A stretch of DNA of 64,000 nucleotides from Bacteroidota bacterium (GTDB lineage Bacteria; Bacteroidota; Bacteroidia; UKL13-3): positions 124,001-188,000 of the forward strand of contig CANJUD010000003.1 in NCBI GenBank assembly GCA_947477885.1, in the 5' to 3' direction. The position numbers and the translations under genes are program-made. Position 1 is the stretch's first letter. Every line of letters starts with the position of its first letter. Positions 35,955-44,044 of this stretch are shown in pieces. The notes under the pieces are model-generated. The model worked only from the letters and a program-made list of their open reading frames with translations, had not been told where the DNA came from and made no database searches.

Positions 35955-36194
35955 TTATCCTCCAGAAAAAGGTGGGAGTATGGCAATTTCTGAATCATTT
36001 GTTATAATAGTTTCATCTGCTGCAATAGTTTTATTAATAGCAACCAAATAATTAATCCCGTTCATATATATATACTTTTTCTCAAGCACTGTTCTAAGTT
36101 CAGATACATTGTAAACAGGCTCATTCAATTCTATCTCAGCTCCAATTTTCTCTTGCAACATCCCGAAAAGTTTTATATGCAATGTCTCATTCAT
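35955..36194 (-). CDS. moaD: Molybdopterin synthase sulfur carrier subunit MoaD
   Basis: MoaD is the small ubiquitin-fold protein that carries sulfur as a C-terminal thiocarboxylate. The 79-residue protein ends in the diagnostic PPFSGG, with the terminal Gly-Gly that is adenylated by MoeB. The beginning (HIKLFGMLQEKIGAEIEL) matches the family's first strand and helix. Its ATG overlaps the stop codon of the TauE-like gene (TAATG arrangement), and moeB starts six bases later. Confidence 0.93.
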   Translation of the reverse strand: MNETLHIKLFGMLQEKIGAEIELNEPVYNVSELRTVLEKKYIYMNGINYLVAINKTIAADETIITNDSEIAILPPFSGG

Positions 36195-36940
36195 TACGCA
36201 AATATAAGTTTAATTGATGCAATACCAAGTCCGATAGCGAGTAAGCGTTTGATCCAAGTTTCTTGTGCTTTGCTGCTGCCCCACCATGCACCTAATATGC
36301 CACCACCAACTACTACTCCTAACAATATATAGGTTTCATAAGTTAATACTTTATCAATATTAGACCAACCTTTATTATTCAACAAACCAGCAAGAGAATT
36401 TACCAAAATAAACAAAGCTGAAACTGCGGCTGTTTGTTTTGCAGAACCCCAACCCAAAAGTAATATAATCGGACTTAATATAATACCTCCACCAATTCCC
36501 AGCATGCCTGATAGAAATCCTATGACACTTCCAATTAAAAGAGCAATATATATATTCAGTTCTAATTTTACTTTTTTAATAGGAATTGGAATACCACTAA
36601 GTCTAATAACTGGTAATAGCAGAATCACGCCCAATATTTTTTTATATAATACAGGATCTAAATGAATGCCACCACCTATGTAGGCAAATGGTATGGATGC
36701 CAATGCAAAAGGATAAAACAATTTCCAATTGAAATATTTCTTTATATAATATTGACTAAACGAAATTCCTGATACTACAATATTCAAAATCAGTGCTGTG
36801 GTTTTCATATAATCTGTTGGCAATGCCCATATGGCCATTACTGCCAAATAACCACTTGCGCCTCCATGACCCACTGATGCATATAAAATTGAAACAAGTC
36901 CAATTAATATTATCATATATATATCGAAATGCTCTGGCAT
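36194..36940 (-). CDS. Sulfite exporter TauE/SafE family membrane protein inside the Mo-cofactor operon
   Basis: The 248-residue protein has about eight hydrophobic helices arranged as two halves. Each half begins with the family-type glycine-rich motif: ASVGHGGASGYLA near residue 23 and LSGMLGIGGGIILSPIILL near 143. TauE/SafE proteins move small sulfur-containing or organic anions across the inner membrane; substrates are known for only a few. It lies between moeA and moaD with an overlap to moaD and only six bases after moeA, so it is translated with the cofactor genes. An anion linked to molybdoenzymes, such as sulfite, or molybdate itself, is a guess from context. Confidence 0.88.
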   Translation of the reverse strand: MPEHFDIYMIILIGLVSILYASVGHGGASGYLAVMAIWALPTDYMKTTALILNIVVSGISFSQYYIKKYFNWKLFYPFALASIPFAYIGGGIHLDPVLYKKILGVILLLPVIRLSGIPIPIKKVKLELNIYIALLIGSVIGFLSGMLGIGGGIILSPIILLLGWGSAKQTAAVSALFILVNSLAGLLNNKGWSNIDKVLTYETYILLGVVVGGGILGAWWGSSKAQETWIKRLLAIGLGIASIKLIFA

Positions 36941-36946
36941 ATTATA

Positions 36947-38131
36947 TTAATTAATCCAATGAACTTCTACTGCATCGCCTATGTTTTTTTCTTCCACATC
37001 TTCTGGAATATATACCAAACAATTAGCCAATGCATACGAATGAAGAATATAAGACTCTTGACCAGAAAGGATTTCAACATCTTTATCATTAGCTATTGCT
37101 TTCAGAAAATGAGTCAATCCCTTTTTCTTTGTATATGAATTTTTAAGTGGTAGAGAAGATTTTTTTATTTCAGTATCTTGAAATCCCATTATCGATTTTA
37201 ATGCTACTGAAACATATTCATAAAAACAAGTCAACACCGATGCTGGATTACCCGGAAGCCCGAACACCAATTTATTTTCTTTGGTTCCAAAATATAATGG
37301 TTTGCCCGGTTTCTGTTTGATATTGTGAAATACCTTTTGTACGCCAGCTTTTTCTAACATGGGCACTACATAATCATAATCGCCAACTGATACACCACCA
37401 GTTACCAAGAGTATATCAACTTTTTCAAAAGCAATTTGTATATGATTATATAATAATTCTGGTTTATCAGGAACATGTATTATATATATTGGTTCTATAC
37501 CCAAACTCTTTAAAGCTGCTACCAGCATGGGTTTATTTGAATCATATATACTTCCTGTTTTTAATTCTAAGCCAGGTTCTATTACTTCATCGCCAGTTGT
37601 TATAATAGCAGCTTTAGGTTTATTATATACTACTACTTCAGTAATTCCCAATCCCGTTAAATGACCCACTGCGGCAGGCGTAATTAATTGTCCTTTTGCA
37701 AAAGCGATATCACCCTTTTGTATATGAGAACCTAGTGGTCGAACATTGGTTCCTTGATTAATTGGAAGTGGAGAAAAAGATATGGTTCCATCTTTCACAA
37801 TTGCGTGTTCTTGCATAATTACCGTATCTGTTCCTGCAGGTGCGGATGCTCCAGTAAAAATTCGAATTGCAGAATTTGATTCAATTTTTTTTATATAATT
37901 TCCACCTGCTGCAACTTCTCCACCAAGTGTAAAAATATTTGTATTTTCTAGATCGCTAAATTTAATAGCATAACCATCCATAGCACTTTGATCGAAAGGT
38001 GGCAAAGCCAATGGTGAATATATATCTTCAGCAGCAACAAATCCACAAGCATCAACAATGTCAAGTTTTGCCGAGGTTAACTGTGGTATGTGTTGTTTGA
38101 TAAATTCTACAGCTTCTGAAACACTAATCAT
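36947..38131 (-). CDS. moeA: Molybdopterin molybdenumtransferase MoeA
   Basis: MoeA inserts molybdenum into adenylated molybdopterin. The 394-residue protein shows LPPFDQSAMDGYA near residue 42, the MOFRL-type core with GDEVIEPG near 180 and LVTGGVSVGDYDYV near 245. The segment KPGKPLYFGTKENKLVFGLPGNPASVL is also present. A C-terminal beta domain closes the protein. It lies 12 bases after moaA and 6 bases before the TauE-like gene. Confidence 0.95.
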   Translation of the reverse strand: MISVSEAVEFIKQHIPQLTSAKLDIVDACGFVAAEDIYSPLALPPFDQSAMDGYAIKFSDLENTNIFTLGGEVAAGGNYIKKIESNSAIRIFTGASAPAGTDTVIMQEHAIVKDGTISFSPLPINQGTNVRPLGSHIQKGDIAFAKGQLITPAAVGHLTGLGITEVVVYNKPKAAIITTGDEVIEPGLELKTGSIYDSNKPMLVAALKSLGIEPIYIIHVPDKPELLYNHIQIAFEKVDILLVTGGVSVGDYDYVVPMLEKAGVQKVFHNIKQKPGKPLYFGTKENKLVFGLPGNPASVLTCFYEYVSVALKSIMGFQDTEIKKSSLPLKNSYTKKKGLTHFLKAIANDKDVEILSGQESYILHSYALANCLVYIPEDVEEKNIGDAVEVHWIN

Positions 38132-38143
38132 ATAATATATATA

Positions 38144-39118
38144 TTATCCGCCAATAGAAATCATACTGCGGTTTTCCATTTCATTACTTAATTGTTGACC
38201 ACCCAACATGGCAAATTTTGATTTTACATTTTGTATAATAAGTGGTCTAATATCTTCACCTCTTCTATATGCTCCAAGCAAATCAGTTTCGGTTTGCGAG
38301 AACAAGCAATTTTTCATTTTGCCATCTGCTGTTAAACGCAATCTGTTGCAATCACTGCAAAAAGGTTCTGTTACTGTACTTATAACAGCAAAGGTTCCCG
38401 CAAATCCTTTAGCCTGATATTTTTTAGCAGTATCATGCGGATTGTCCTGCAATTTTTCTATATCATATTTTGCAGAAACTTGGTCAATCATTTCTTTATA
38501 GGTATATACCTTTTCGTGGTCCCATTCATTTCCTTTAAACGGCATAAATTCAATGAAACGCACATGCACTGGCAAGTTGCGGGTGAGCTCCACAAAATCG
38601 CAAACTTCATTTTCGTTCATTCCTTTCATCACCACCGCGTTCAATTTTACATGAAAATGATGATGAATTAATTTTTCGATATTGCCAATAACTTTGCTAA
38701 ATGCATCCACCCGGGTAATTTCTTTGAACTTGTCTTTATTCAAAGTATCCAAACTCACATTGATGGAACGCAATCCAATTTCTTCAAAACATTCTAAATA
38801 TTTATCGAGGTAAACACCATTCGTGGTAATCGCCAATTTAAGAGGCAGTTTCCCAACTTTGTTAAAAATATTCAAGGCGTCTTTGCGAACTAATGGCTCA
38901 CCACCGGTAAAGCGGACGCGGTCAATCCCCAACTCAGAAAAAATCTGTATAATACCTTCAATTTCATCAGCCTGCATCAGGTGTGGCGATGGGTGGTTTA
39001 TTTCACCAAACGAAGCCACACAGTACTGACAACGAAAATTGCATGCATCCGTAAGCGAGACCCGCAAATAGTTGTGGGCTCGCCCAAAGTTGTCTGTAAG
39101 GCCATTCGCGTCAGTCAT
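38144..39118 (-). CDS. moaA: GTP 3',8-cyclase MoaA
   Basis: MoaA is the radical SAM enzyme that starts molybdenum cofactor synthesis by cyclising GTP. The 324-residue protein has the SAM cluster CNFRCQYC (Cys26, Cys30, Cys33) and RFTGGEPLVRKD. The C-terminal second 4Fe-4S cluster appears as FCSDCNRLRL with a further Cys 14 residues on (KNCLFS). The terminal double glycine (ISIGG), needed for activity in this family, is present. It is the first gene of the operon. A -7 box TAAATTTG lies at 39156-39149, 30 bases before its ATG. Confidence 0.96.
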   Translation of the reverse strand: MTDANGLTDNFGRAHNYLRVSLTDACNFRCQYCVASFGEINHPSPHLMQADEIEGIIQIFSELGIDRVRFTGGEPLVRKDALNIFNKVGKLPLKLAITTNGVYLDKYLECFEEIGLRSINVSLDTLNKDKFKEITRVDAFSKVIGNIEKLIHHHFHVKLNAVVMKGMNENEVCDFVELTRNLPVHVRFIEFMPFKGNEWDHEKVYTYKEMIDQVSAKYDIEKLQDNPHDTAKKYQAKGFAGTFAVISTVTEPFCSDCNRLRLTADGKMKNCLFSQTETDLLGAYRRGEDIRPLIIQNVKSKFAMLGGQQLSNEMENRSMISIGG

Positions 39119-39148
39119 TTAGAATTTAGGAGGCTTTTATTTTATATG

Positions 39149-39156
39149 CAAATTTA
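39149..39156 (-). promoter_or_regulatory. -7 box TAAATTTG of the Mo-cofactor operon
   Basis: TAAATTTG on the minus strand matches TAnnTTTG and lies 30 bases before the moaA start. No TTG is found at 19-21 bases upstream. The structure of a Moco riboswitch is not evident in the short leader. Confidence 0.5.
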
Positions 39157-39220
39157 CGATATCAAACCCAATTTCACTAAGAATTATAAATTCGACAAAG
39201 TATCATAGGAATTTGCACCT

Positions 39221-39228
39221 TATGTTTG
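39221..39228 (+). promoter_or_regulatory. -7 box TATGTTTG upstream of the glycosyltransferase pair
   Basis: TATGTTTG matches TAnnTTTG and ends 23 bases before the TTG start at 39252. An ATG at 39230 between them opens a frame that stops after 16 codons. Confidence 0.5.
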
Positions 39229-39251
39229 CATGAAATTTTGCAAAAACACCT

Positions 39252-40358
39252 TTGAAAAAGATACTATTTCTGTGCAGTGAATTCCCTCCCGGACCAGGAG
39301 GTATAGGCAATCATGGGTTTAACTTAATTAAAACTTTGCAGCAAAAAGGGTATCAAGTTTCCATCATTACCAATTTAGAAAATGCTACAACAACGGAAAG
39401 TCAAGATTTTGCAAAAAAAGAAAATTTAGAAATCAATTATATAAATCGCGAAGGGATTTTGCCTTTACAGTTCAGAAGAATTGCATCTGCATTCTCCAAA
39501 GTTTCACCTTATCATTATATACTTTGTTCGGGCATGTTCTCCTTATGGATAGGTGGATTATTGAAACTTATTTATCATAAGAAAAAAAATATTGCTATTA
39601 TACATGGTACTGAGGTGACTGATACCAATTCCATTCACCAGCGATTTACCAAATGGGCTTTGCGAAAATTTGATACTATCATATCTGTTTCAAAATATAC
39701 CCAAGAACAAATTGAACCCAAATATAATAAAATTAAATATGAAGTAATTCCTAATGCAATTTCTGTTGCTGATTTGCAAAAGTATATTCGCCGCGGCGAA
39801 CCCGAAACTACAAAGTGGAAAGGCAGTCCATCCTTACTCACTGTGGGAAATATTACTAGGAGAAAAGGCCAACAAAATATAATAAAAGCACTTCCTGAGC
39901 TAATTAAAATATATCCAGAAATTCATTATCATATGGTCGGTTTGCCATCAAAGAAAACTGAGTTTGAAAAATTAGCTCATGAATTAAATGTACAAGATTA
40001 TATTACATTTCATGGTAAAGTAGATACACAAACATTATATACTTCTTATCAATGTTGCGATGTATTTGTGATGCTGAGCGAGAAACAACCCGATGGCGAT
40101 GTGGAAGGGTTTGGTATAGCGATATTGGAAGCGAATTATTTTGGCAAACCCGCTATAGGTGCTATGGGATGCGGAATAGAAGATGCAATAGACGAAGGAA
40201 ATACCGGGTATAAAGTTCCCAATAATAATCCCGAATTAATTGCAGAAGCCCTACAAAAAATTATGAGTAATTATAATTATTATCATATCCATGCAAAAAA
40301 TTGGGCACTGAAACATGATTGGAGTGATATAGCCGAAAATTATATAAAATTGATGTAA
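39252..40358 (+). CDS. Glycosyltransferase family 4 protein
   Basis: The 368-residue GT-B-fold enzyme transfers sugar from a nucleotide donor, probably at the inner face of the membrane. The N-terminal domain starts KKILFLCSEFPPGPGGIGNHG, with the glycine-rich acceptor loop typical of GT4. The C-terminal domain has SLLTVGNITRRKGQQNIIKAL near residue 195 and ends with DGDVEGFGIAILEANYFGKPAIG near 278; its E-x7-E pattern is the GT4 donor-binding motif. The start is TTG at 39252, supported by KKILFL matching the family N-terminus and by the upstream -7 box. Its stop overlaps the ATG of a second GT4 by one base. Confidence 0.88.
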   Translation: MKKILFLCSEFPPGPGGIGNHGFNLIKTLQQKGYQVSIITNLENATTTESQDFAKKENLEINYINREGILPLQFRRIASAFSKVSPYHYILCSGMFSLWIGGLLKLIYHKKKNIAIIHGTEVTDTNSIHQRFTKWALRKFDTIISVSKYTQEQIEPKYNKIKYEVIPNAISVADLQKYIRRGEPETTKWKGSPSLLTVGNITRRKGQQNIIKALPELIKIYPEIHYHMVGLPSKKTEFEKLAHELNVQDYITFHGKVDTQTLYTSYQCCDVFVMLSEKQPDGDVEGFGIAILEANYFGKPAIGAMGCGIEDAIDEGNTGYKVPNNNPELIAEALQKIMSNYNYYHIHAKNWALKHDWSDIAENYIKLM

Positions 40359-41419
40359 TGACTAACAAGCCCATAGTAATATTTGATGCCACCAAAGCAG
40401 GTAATAAGGAAAGCGGCTTGGGGAATTTTTGTTATAATCTTGGCAAAGAAATTTCGATGCTGAAACCTGGACGGTTTGAAATACAGTTTTTGGTAAACAA
40501 AGAGCAAGATAATTTATTTGGCAGCGAACATAAATATATAACTTTAAATGCCACTCAGAAATTCCCGGTAAATAACTTTAAAGAAGTTGCACTCCTCCAC
40601 GCTTGCTGGCAACTTAGCTCATTGGAGAGCAGCAATAAAAAGCTAAAATGGTTATATACAGTTCATGATTTGAACTTTTTAATAAAATATAAAAGTTTCA
40701 AAAGAATATATTATACCCATAGATTTTTAAATAATATGAAAAACGCAGATAAAATTGTATGCATTTCAAATGCCACTAATGTATTATTTGCTGATTTAAC
40801 AAATGATAATTATCAAGCTGAAATCATCTACAATGGCAATTCATTATCAAATATCACAGAAGCTAAAAATCCGAATATAAATTTACCCAAAAGATATTTA
40901 TTCTTTATCGGTATCATATCGCCCAAAAAAAATATAGAAACTATTTTCGAACTCTTACAGCAAATACCTGAACTAAATTTAGTACTTGCTGGCGAAGCTC
41001 AAACAATATATAAACGACAGCTAAAGCTAAAAGCTACCCAATTAAATTTAGCAGAGAGAATTATATTTACGGGAAAAGTAAGCGAAGAAGAAAAATTATA
41101 TTTATATCAAAACTGCGAAGCTTGCATAAATCCATCAATTGCTGAAGGCTTTGGTATTCCTGTAGTTGAGGCGATGAGTTTGGGTAAGCCTTTGGTGTTA
41201 AACAATATCCCTGCATTTAAAGAAATTGCAGGTGATCTAGCTTTATATATAACTCCAGAAAATAAACTAAATTTTAAAAATGAATATGATACTTATATAG
41301 AAAAATTTAGCAATAGTTCTATTAGCAAAGATATACAAACTGCTTCTCAAAAATTCTCATGGAAGCATGCTGCTGAGAGTTATGTAAAATTATATGAAGA
41401 GGTTTTGTTTGGTGATTAA
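40358..41419 (+). CDS. Glycosyltransferase family 4 protein (second of pair)
   Basis: The 353-residue protein is another GT-B glycosyltransferase. It has VIFDATKAGNKESGLGNFCYNLG at the N-terminus (acceptor side). The C-terminal donor domain shows YLFFIGIISPKKNIETIF near 186 and the motif NPSIAEGFGIPVVEAMSLGKPLV near 257, with the E-x7-E pattern. It begins at the base where its partner ends, so the two are translationally coupled and likely add consecutive sugars. The acceptor is unknown. A long perfect inverted repeat follows the stop. Confidence 0.87.
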   Translation: MTNKPIVIFDATKAGNKESGLGNFCYNLGKEISMLKPGRFEIQFLVNKEQDNLFGSEHKYITLNATQKFPVNNFKEVALLHACWQLSSLESSNKKLKWLYTVHDLNFLIKYKSFKRIYYTHRFLNNMKNADKIVCISNATNVLFADLTNDNYQAEIIYNGNSLSNITEAKNPNINLPKRYLFFIGIISPKKNIETIFELLQQIPELNLVLAGEAQTIYKRQLKLKATQLNLAERIIFTGKVSEEEKLYLYQNCEACINPSIAEGFGIPVVEAMSLGKPLVLNNIPAFKEIAGDLALYITPENKLNFKNEYDTYIEKFSNSSISKDIQTASQKFSWKHAAESYVKLYEEVLFGD

Positions 41420-41441
41420 TAGGATTCAATGCAGTGGCACA

Positions 41442-41510
41442 CGTCATGCTGAATTTATTTCAGCATCTCTAATGTGTGTTCATGGATGCTGAAATAAATT
41501 CAGCATGACG
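41442..41510. repeat. Perfect 26-base inverted repeat between convergent genes
   Basis: The left arm 41442-41467 (CGTCATGCTGAATTTATT, then TCAGCATC) is perfectly complementary to 41485-41510, with a 17-base spacer. Inside each arm ATGCTGAA and TTCAGCAT are themselves palindromic. It lies between the end of the second GT4 gene and the end of birA, where it could stop transcription in both directions. Confidence 0.9.
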
Positions 41511-41519
41511 GGTCGGGGT

Positions 41520-42275
41520 TTAATATATAAACCCAATCTCACTATTCTTAAATTTTAAAACATTCCCATCAATTTCTACAAGCAAACAACCATATTCATC
41601 CACACCTTTTATGGTTCCTCTCACCACTTGATTTTCTATTAAAAAATTATGCGGCTGCGATATCTCGAAAAGATGTTTTATATAATCTGCTTTTAGTAAT
41701 TCAAATTGTCGTGCTTTCAATTGTTTATAGCGTTCGTCGATGCTGTCGGTCAATCGCAGCTGGCATGCAGAAAGATTGTATTCTTTTGCCGTAAGTCTTT
41801 TAAGAGACGTTGCAAACGACAACTCCGAATTAAAATTTATTTGGTTCACATTAAGCCCCAATCCGATGATACTATTAGAAATATTCTCCCCGCTTAACGT
41901 ATTCTGTATAAGCATGCCGCAGATTTTCTCATTCCCGACCATCATATCATTTGGCCATTTGATTGAAACGCCTGGCACCAATTCCGATAAAAAATCGTAA
42001 ACACCCAAACTGATTGCAATCGACAAATAAAATTGCTCCTCGGCTTTGATAGATAATGGATAAAGCACAAACGACATTAAAATATTTTGCCCAGGCTGTG
42101 AGTGCCAATGCTTACCCATCTGCCCACGACCACTATGCTGATATGCAGTGCTCACCGTGAAGCCTTCCTTAACAGGGCCGCTCTTAAGCAGCATCTGCAA
42201 TTGGTGATTGGTAGAGTCGGTCTCAGGCAAAAACACCTCCTCATGACCCACAATTTTTTCCTTAGAAATTACCAT
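41520..42275 (-). CDS. birA: Biotin--[acetyl-CoA-carboxylase] ligase
   Basis: BirA attaches biotin to the biotin carrier protein of acetyl-CoA carboxylase. From ATG 42275 the protein is 251 residues. The catalytic domain shows LPETDSTNHQLQ, the biotinyl-AMP loop GRGQMGKHWHSQPGQNILMS (an R-G-Q variant of GRGRxG), and IKWPNDMMVGNEKICGMLIQ. The C-terminal SH3-like beta domain ends GCLLVEIDGNVLKFKNSEIGF. There is no N-terminal DNA-binding domain, so it is the monofunctional group I type. An upstream in-frame ATG at 42323 would add 16 residues unlike the family. It is divergent from rsfS with about 65 bases between. Confidence 0.93.
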   Translation of the reverse strand: MVISKEKIVGHEEVFLPETDSTNHQLQMLLKSGPVKEGFTVSTAYQHSGRGQMGKHWHSQPGQNILMSFVLYPLSIKAEEQFYLSIAISLGVYDFLSELVPGVSIKWPNDMMVGNEKICGMLIQNTLSGENISNSIIGLGLNVNQINFNSELSFATSLKRLTAKEYNLSACQLRLTDSIDERYKQLKARQFELLKADYIKHLFEISQPHNFLIENQVVRGTIKGVDEYGCLLVEIDGNVLKFKNSEIGFIY

Positions 42276-42341
42276 GTTGCAAATGTGTGGTATTTGTATT
42301 ACATTTTTACACGATATTTGCAAAATATTTAATATTTATTA

Positions 42342-42728
42342 GTGAACGGTCAAATCAAACAAGCCCCAAAACAAAATGCCACTGCACAACAACTGTTAAA
42401 CAGTGTGATAGAAGGCATGCAGGAGAAAAAAGCCAAGAATATTGTTGTTCTGGATATGCTCAATCTTAAAACTGCACCCGCAGATTATTTCGTAATATGC
42501 CATGGTGACTCCAATAAACAAGTGGAAGCTATTGCCAGCAGCGTGGACGAATTTGTAAAAAAGAAAACTGGGGAAGACGCTCTGCATACTGAGGGAAAGG
42601 AAAATGCCGAATGGATTCTACTTGATTATTTCAATGTAGTGGTGCATATTTTCCAACAAGAAAAAAGAAACTTTTTCGATATCGAAGGACTTTGGGGCGA
42701 TGCTCATATCCGCACGATTGAGGATTAA
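42342..42728 (+). CDS. rsfS: Ribosome silencing factor RsfS
   Basis: RsfS binds ribosomal protein uL14 and blocks joining of the 30S and 50S subunits in starved cells. The 128-residue protein is full length, with LLNSVIEGMQEKKAKNIVVLDM, the conserved APADYFVICHGDSNKQVEAIA segment, and the family core EWILLDYFNVVVHIFQQEKRNFFDIEGLWGD, where the YFDIE-like motif is diagnostic. The start is GTG at 42342. The last 4 bases overlap the end of the convergent rsmE gene. Confidence 0.94.
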   Translation: MNGQIKQAPKQNATAQQLLNSVIEGMQEKKAKNIVVLDMLNLKTAPADYFVICHGDSNKQVEAIASSVDEFVKKKTGEDALHTEGKENAEWILLDYFNVVVHIFQQEKRNFFDIEGLWGDAHIRTIED

Positions 42729-43420
42729 TTCCCTAAATCCCAAACAGACGCCAAAGCCATAGCAGCTGTTTCAGTCCGCAATATTTGGTTTGAAATTAAT
42801 ACAGGTGCAAAACCTTGTGCAACTGCCAGTGCAATTTCAGTATCATCAAAATCTCCTTCAGGCCCGATCAAAATTGTGGCAGATTTGTGCTTATCGATTT
42901 TTATATATTCTTTGGCTTCGCAAAAAGCTATAATCTTCTCGCCAATAAATTCTTGATTTATATGATTCTCGAATGGAATAACTCCAACTATTTCTGGTAG
43001 CCACGCACGTTTACACTGTTTCAAAGCAGCAATTGCAATCTTTTGCATACGTTCTAAATTCAACTTATTCCGTTCAGTGCGGTTGCATTCAATAAAAGAG
43101 ATTTTGGATACACCCAGCTCTGTTAATTTTTCTAACATCCACTCCATGCGTTCATTAGTTTTTAAAACTGATACAGCAATTTCAAGATGATTTGTTGGTG
43201 GAGTATGATATAATACTTTATCTAAAATTACTTGGGTGTGTTTGTCGTGAACAGTTTCAATTCTACCTTCACCTATCCAACCTTTACCATTCAAAACTAT
43301 AATACTTTCATCTTTTTTTATACGCAACACTTTTGCTCCATGCCACGATTCTTCCGCATTAAGTGTTATGATAGCACCTTCTTCAAATTCTAAAATATCG
43401 GGAGTATAAAATGCAATCAT
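42725..43420 (-). CDS. rsmE: 16S rRNA (uracil(1498)-N(3))-methyltransferase
   Basis: RsmE methylates U1498 of 16S rRNA. The 231-residue SPOUT-class protein has an N-terminal PUA-like domain (AEESWHGAKVLRIKKDESIIVLNG near residue 22). The knotted methyltransferase domain includes EWMLEKLTELGVSKISFIECNRTE, RMQKIAIAALKQCKRAWLPEI and the SAM-binding ILIGPEGDFDDTEI near 184. It ends with LRTETAAMALASVWDL. It is convergent with rsfS (4-base overlap) and follows the SCO gene by 9 bases. Confidence 0.94.
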   Translation of the reverse strand: MIAFYTPDILEFEEGAIITLNAEESWHGAKVLRIKKDESIIVLNGKGWIGEGRIETVHDKHTQVILDKVLYHTPPTNHLEIAVSVLKTNERMEWMLEKLTELGVSKISFIECNRTERNKLNLERMQKIAIAALKQCKRAWLPEIVGVIPFENHINQEFIGEKIIAFCEAKEYIKIDKHKSATILIGPEGDFDDTEIALAVAQGFAPVLISNQILRTETAAMALASVWDLGN

Positions 43421-43429
43421 TATAATATA

Positions 43430-44044
43430 TTAATCACGCAACAACATCTTTGCATCATCAATCAATTTATATACTTTATTTAAGTCGGTTCCATCATACG
43501 CATCACCACGCAAATGGCCTTGTTTATCAACCAACATGAAATATTTTGTATGTAAAAAAAAATCGGGCGTTTTTACTTTTTCAGGTGCATCTAACAAATA
43601 ACTTTTGGTTGCAGTAGTATATAAATCATCTCTGGTTCCTGTTAGAAATATCCAGTTTTTACTGGCGTGGTGTGCATCGGCATAGGCTTTAAGTTGTGGC
43701 ACTGAATCGGTTTCCGGGTCAACGGTGTGCGACAAAATCATAACATCATTTCGGTCTTTAAAAGCAGAATCAACTTTCATCATGTTTTGTCCCATGGGCA
43801 CACATATACTTTGACAAGTAGTGAAAAAATATTCTACAATATATACTTTCTCTTTCACATCATTCTGCGTAAACACTTTCCCATCTTGATTGATAAATGA
43901 AAAACTCTTAACTACATGTCCCGAATCGCCAAGAATGGGGATTTCTCTAACAGGCAAAGCACTATTTTTTTGCCAAATACTATATAAGAAAAAACCAAGA
44001 CAAAGTATGCCAATTGGAATTAATATGATTTTAAAATTTTTCAT
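43430..44044 (-). CDS. SCO1/SenC family protein
   Basis: SCO proteins bind copper through a CxxxC motif and help assemble the CuA site of cytochrome oxidase, or act as thiol reductases. The 204-residue protein has a membrane anchor at about residues 5-23 and a thioredoxin-like domain. The motif CQSIC (Cys77 and Cys81) has the required spacing, and DAPEKVKTPDFFLHTKYFMLVDKQGHL carries the likely third copper ligand histidine. It overlaps the cca gene by 4 bases in the same direction; no oxidase gene is in the window. Confidence 0.9.
   Translation of the reverse strand: MKNFKIILIPIGILCLGFFLYSIWQKNSALPVREIPILGDSGHVVKSFSFINQDGKVFTQNDVKEKVYIVEYFFTTCQSICVPMGQNMMKVDSAFKDRNDVMILSHTVDPETDSVPQLKAYADAHHASKNWIFLTGTRDDLYTTATKSYLLDAPEKVKTPDFFLHTKYFMLVDKQGHLRGDAYDGTDLNKVYKLIDDAKMLLRD

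Noticed and set aside
39119-39148. Moco riboswitch before moaA
   Set aside because: The leader from the predicted start site is only about 25 bases, too short for that fold.
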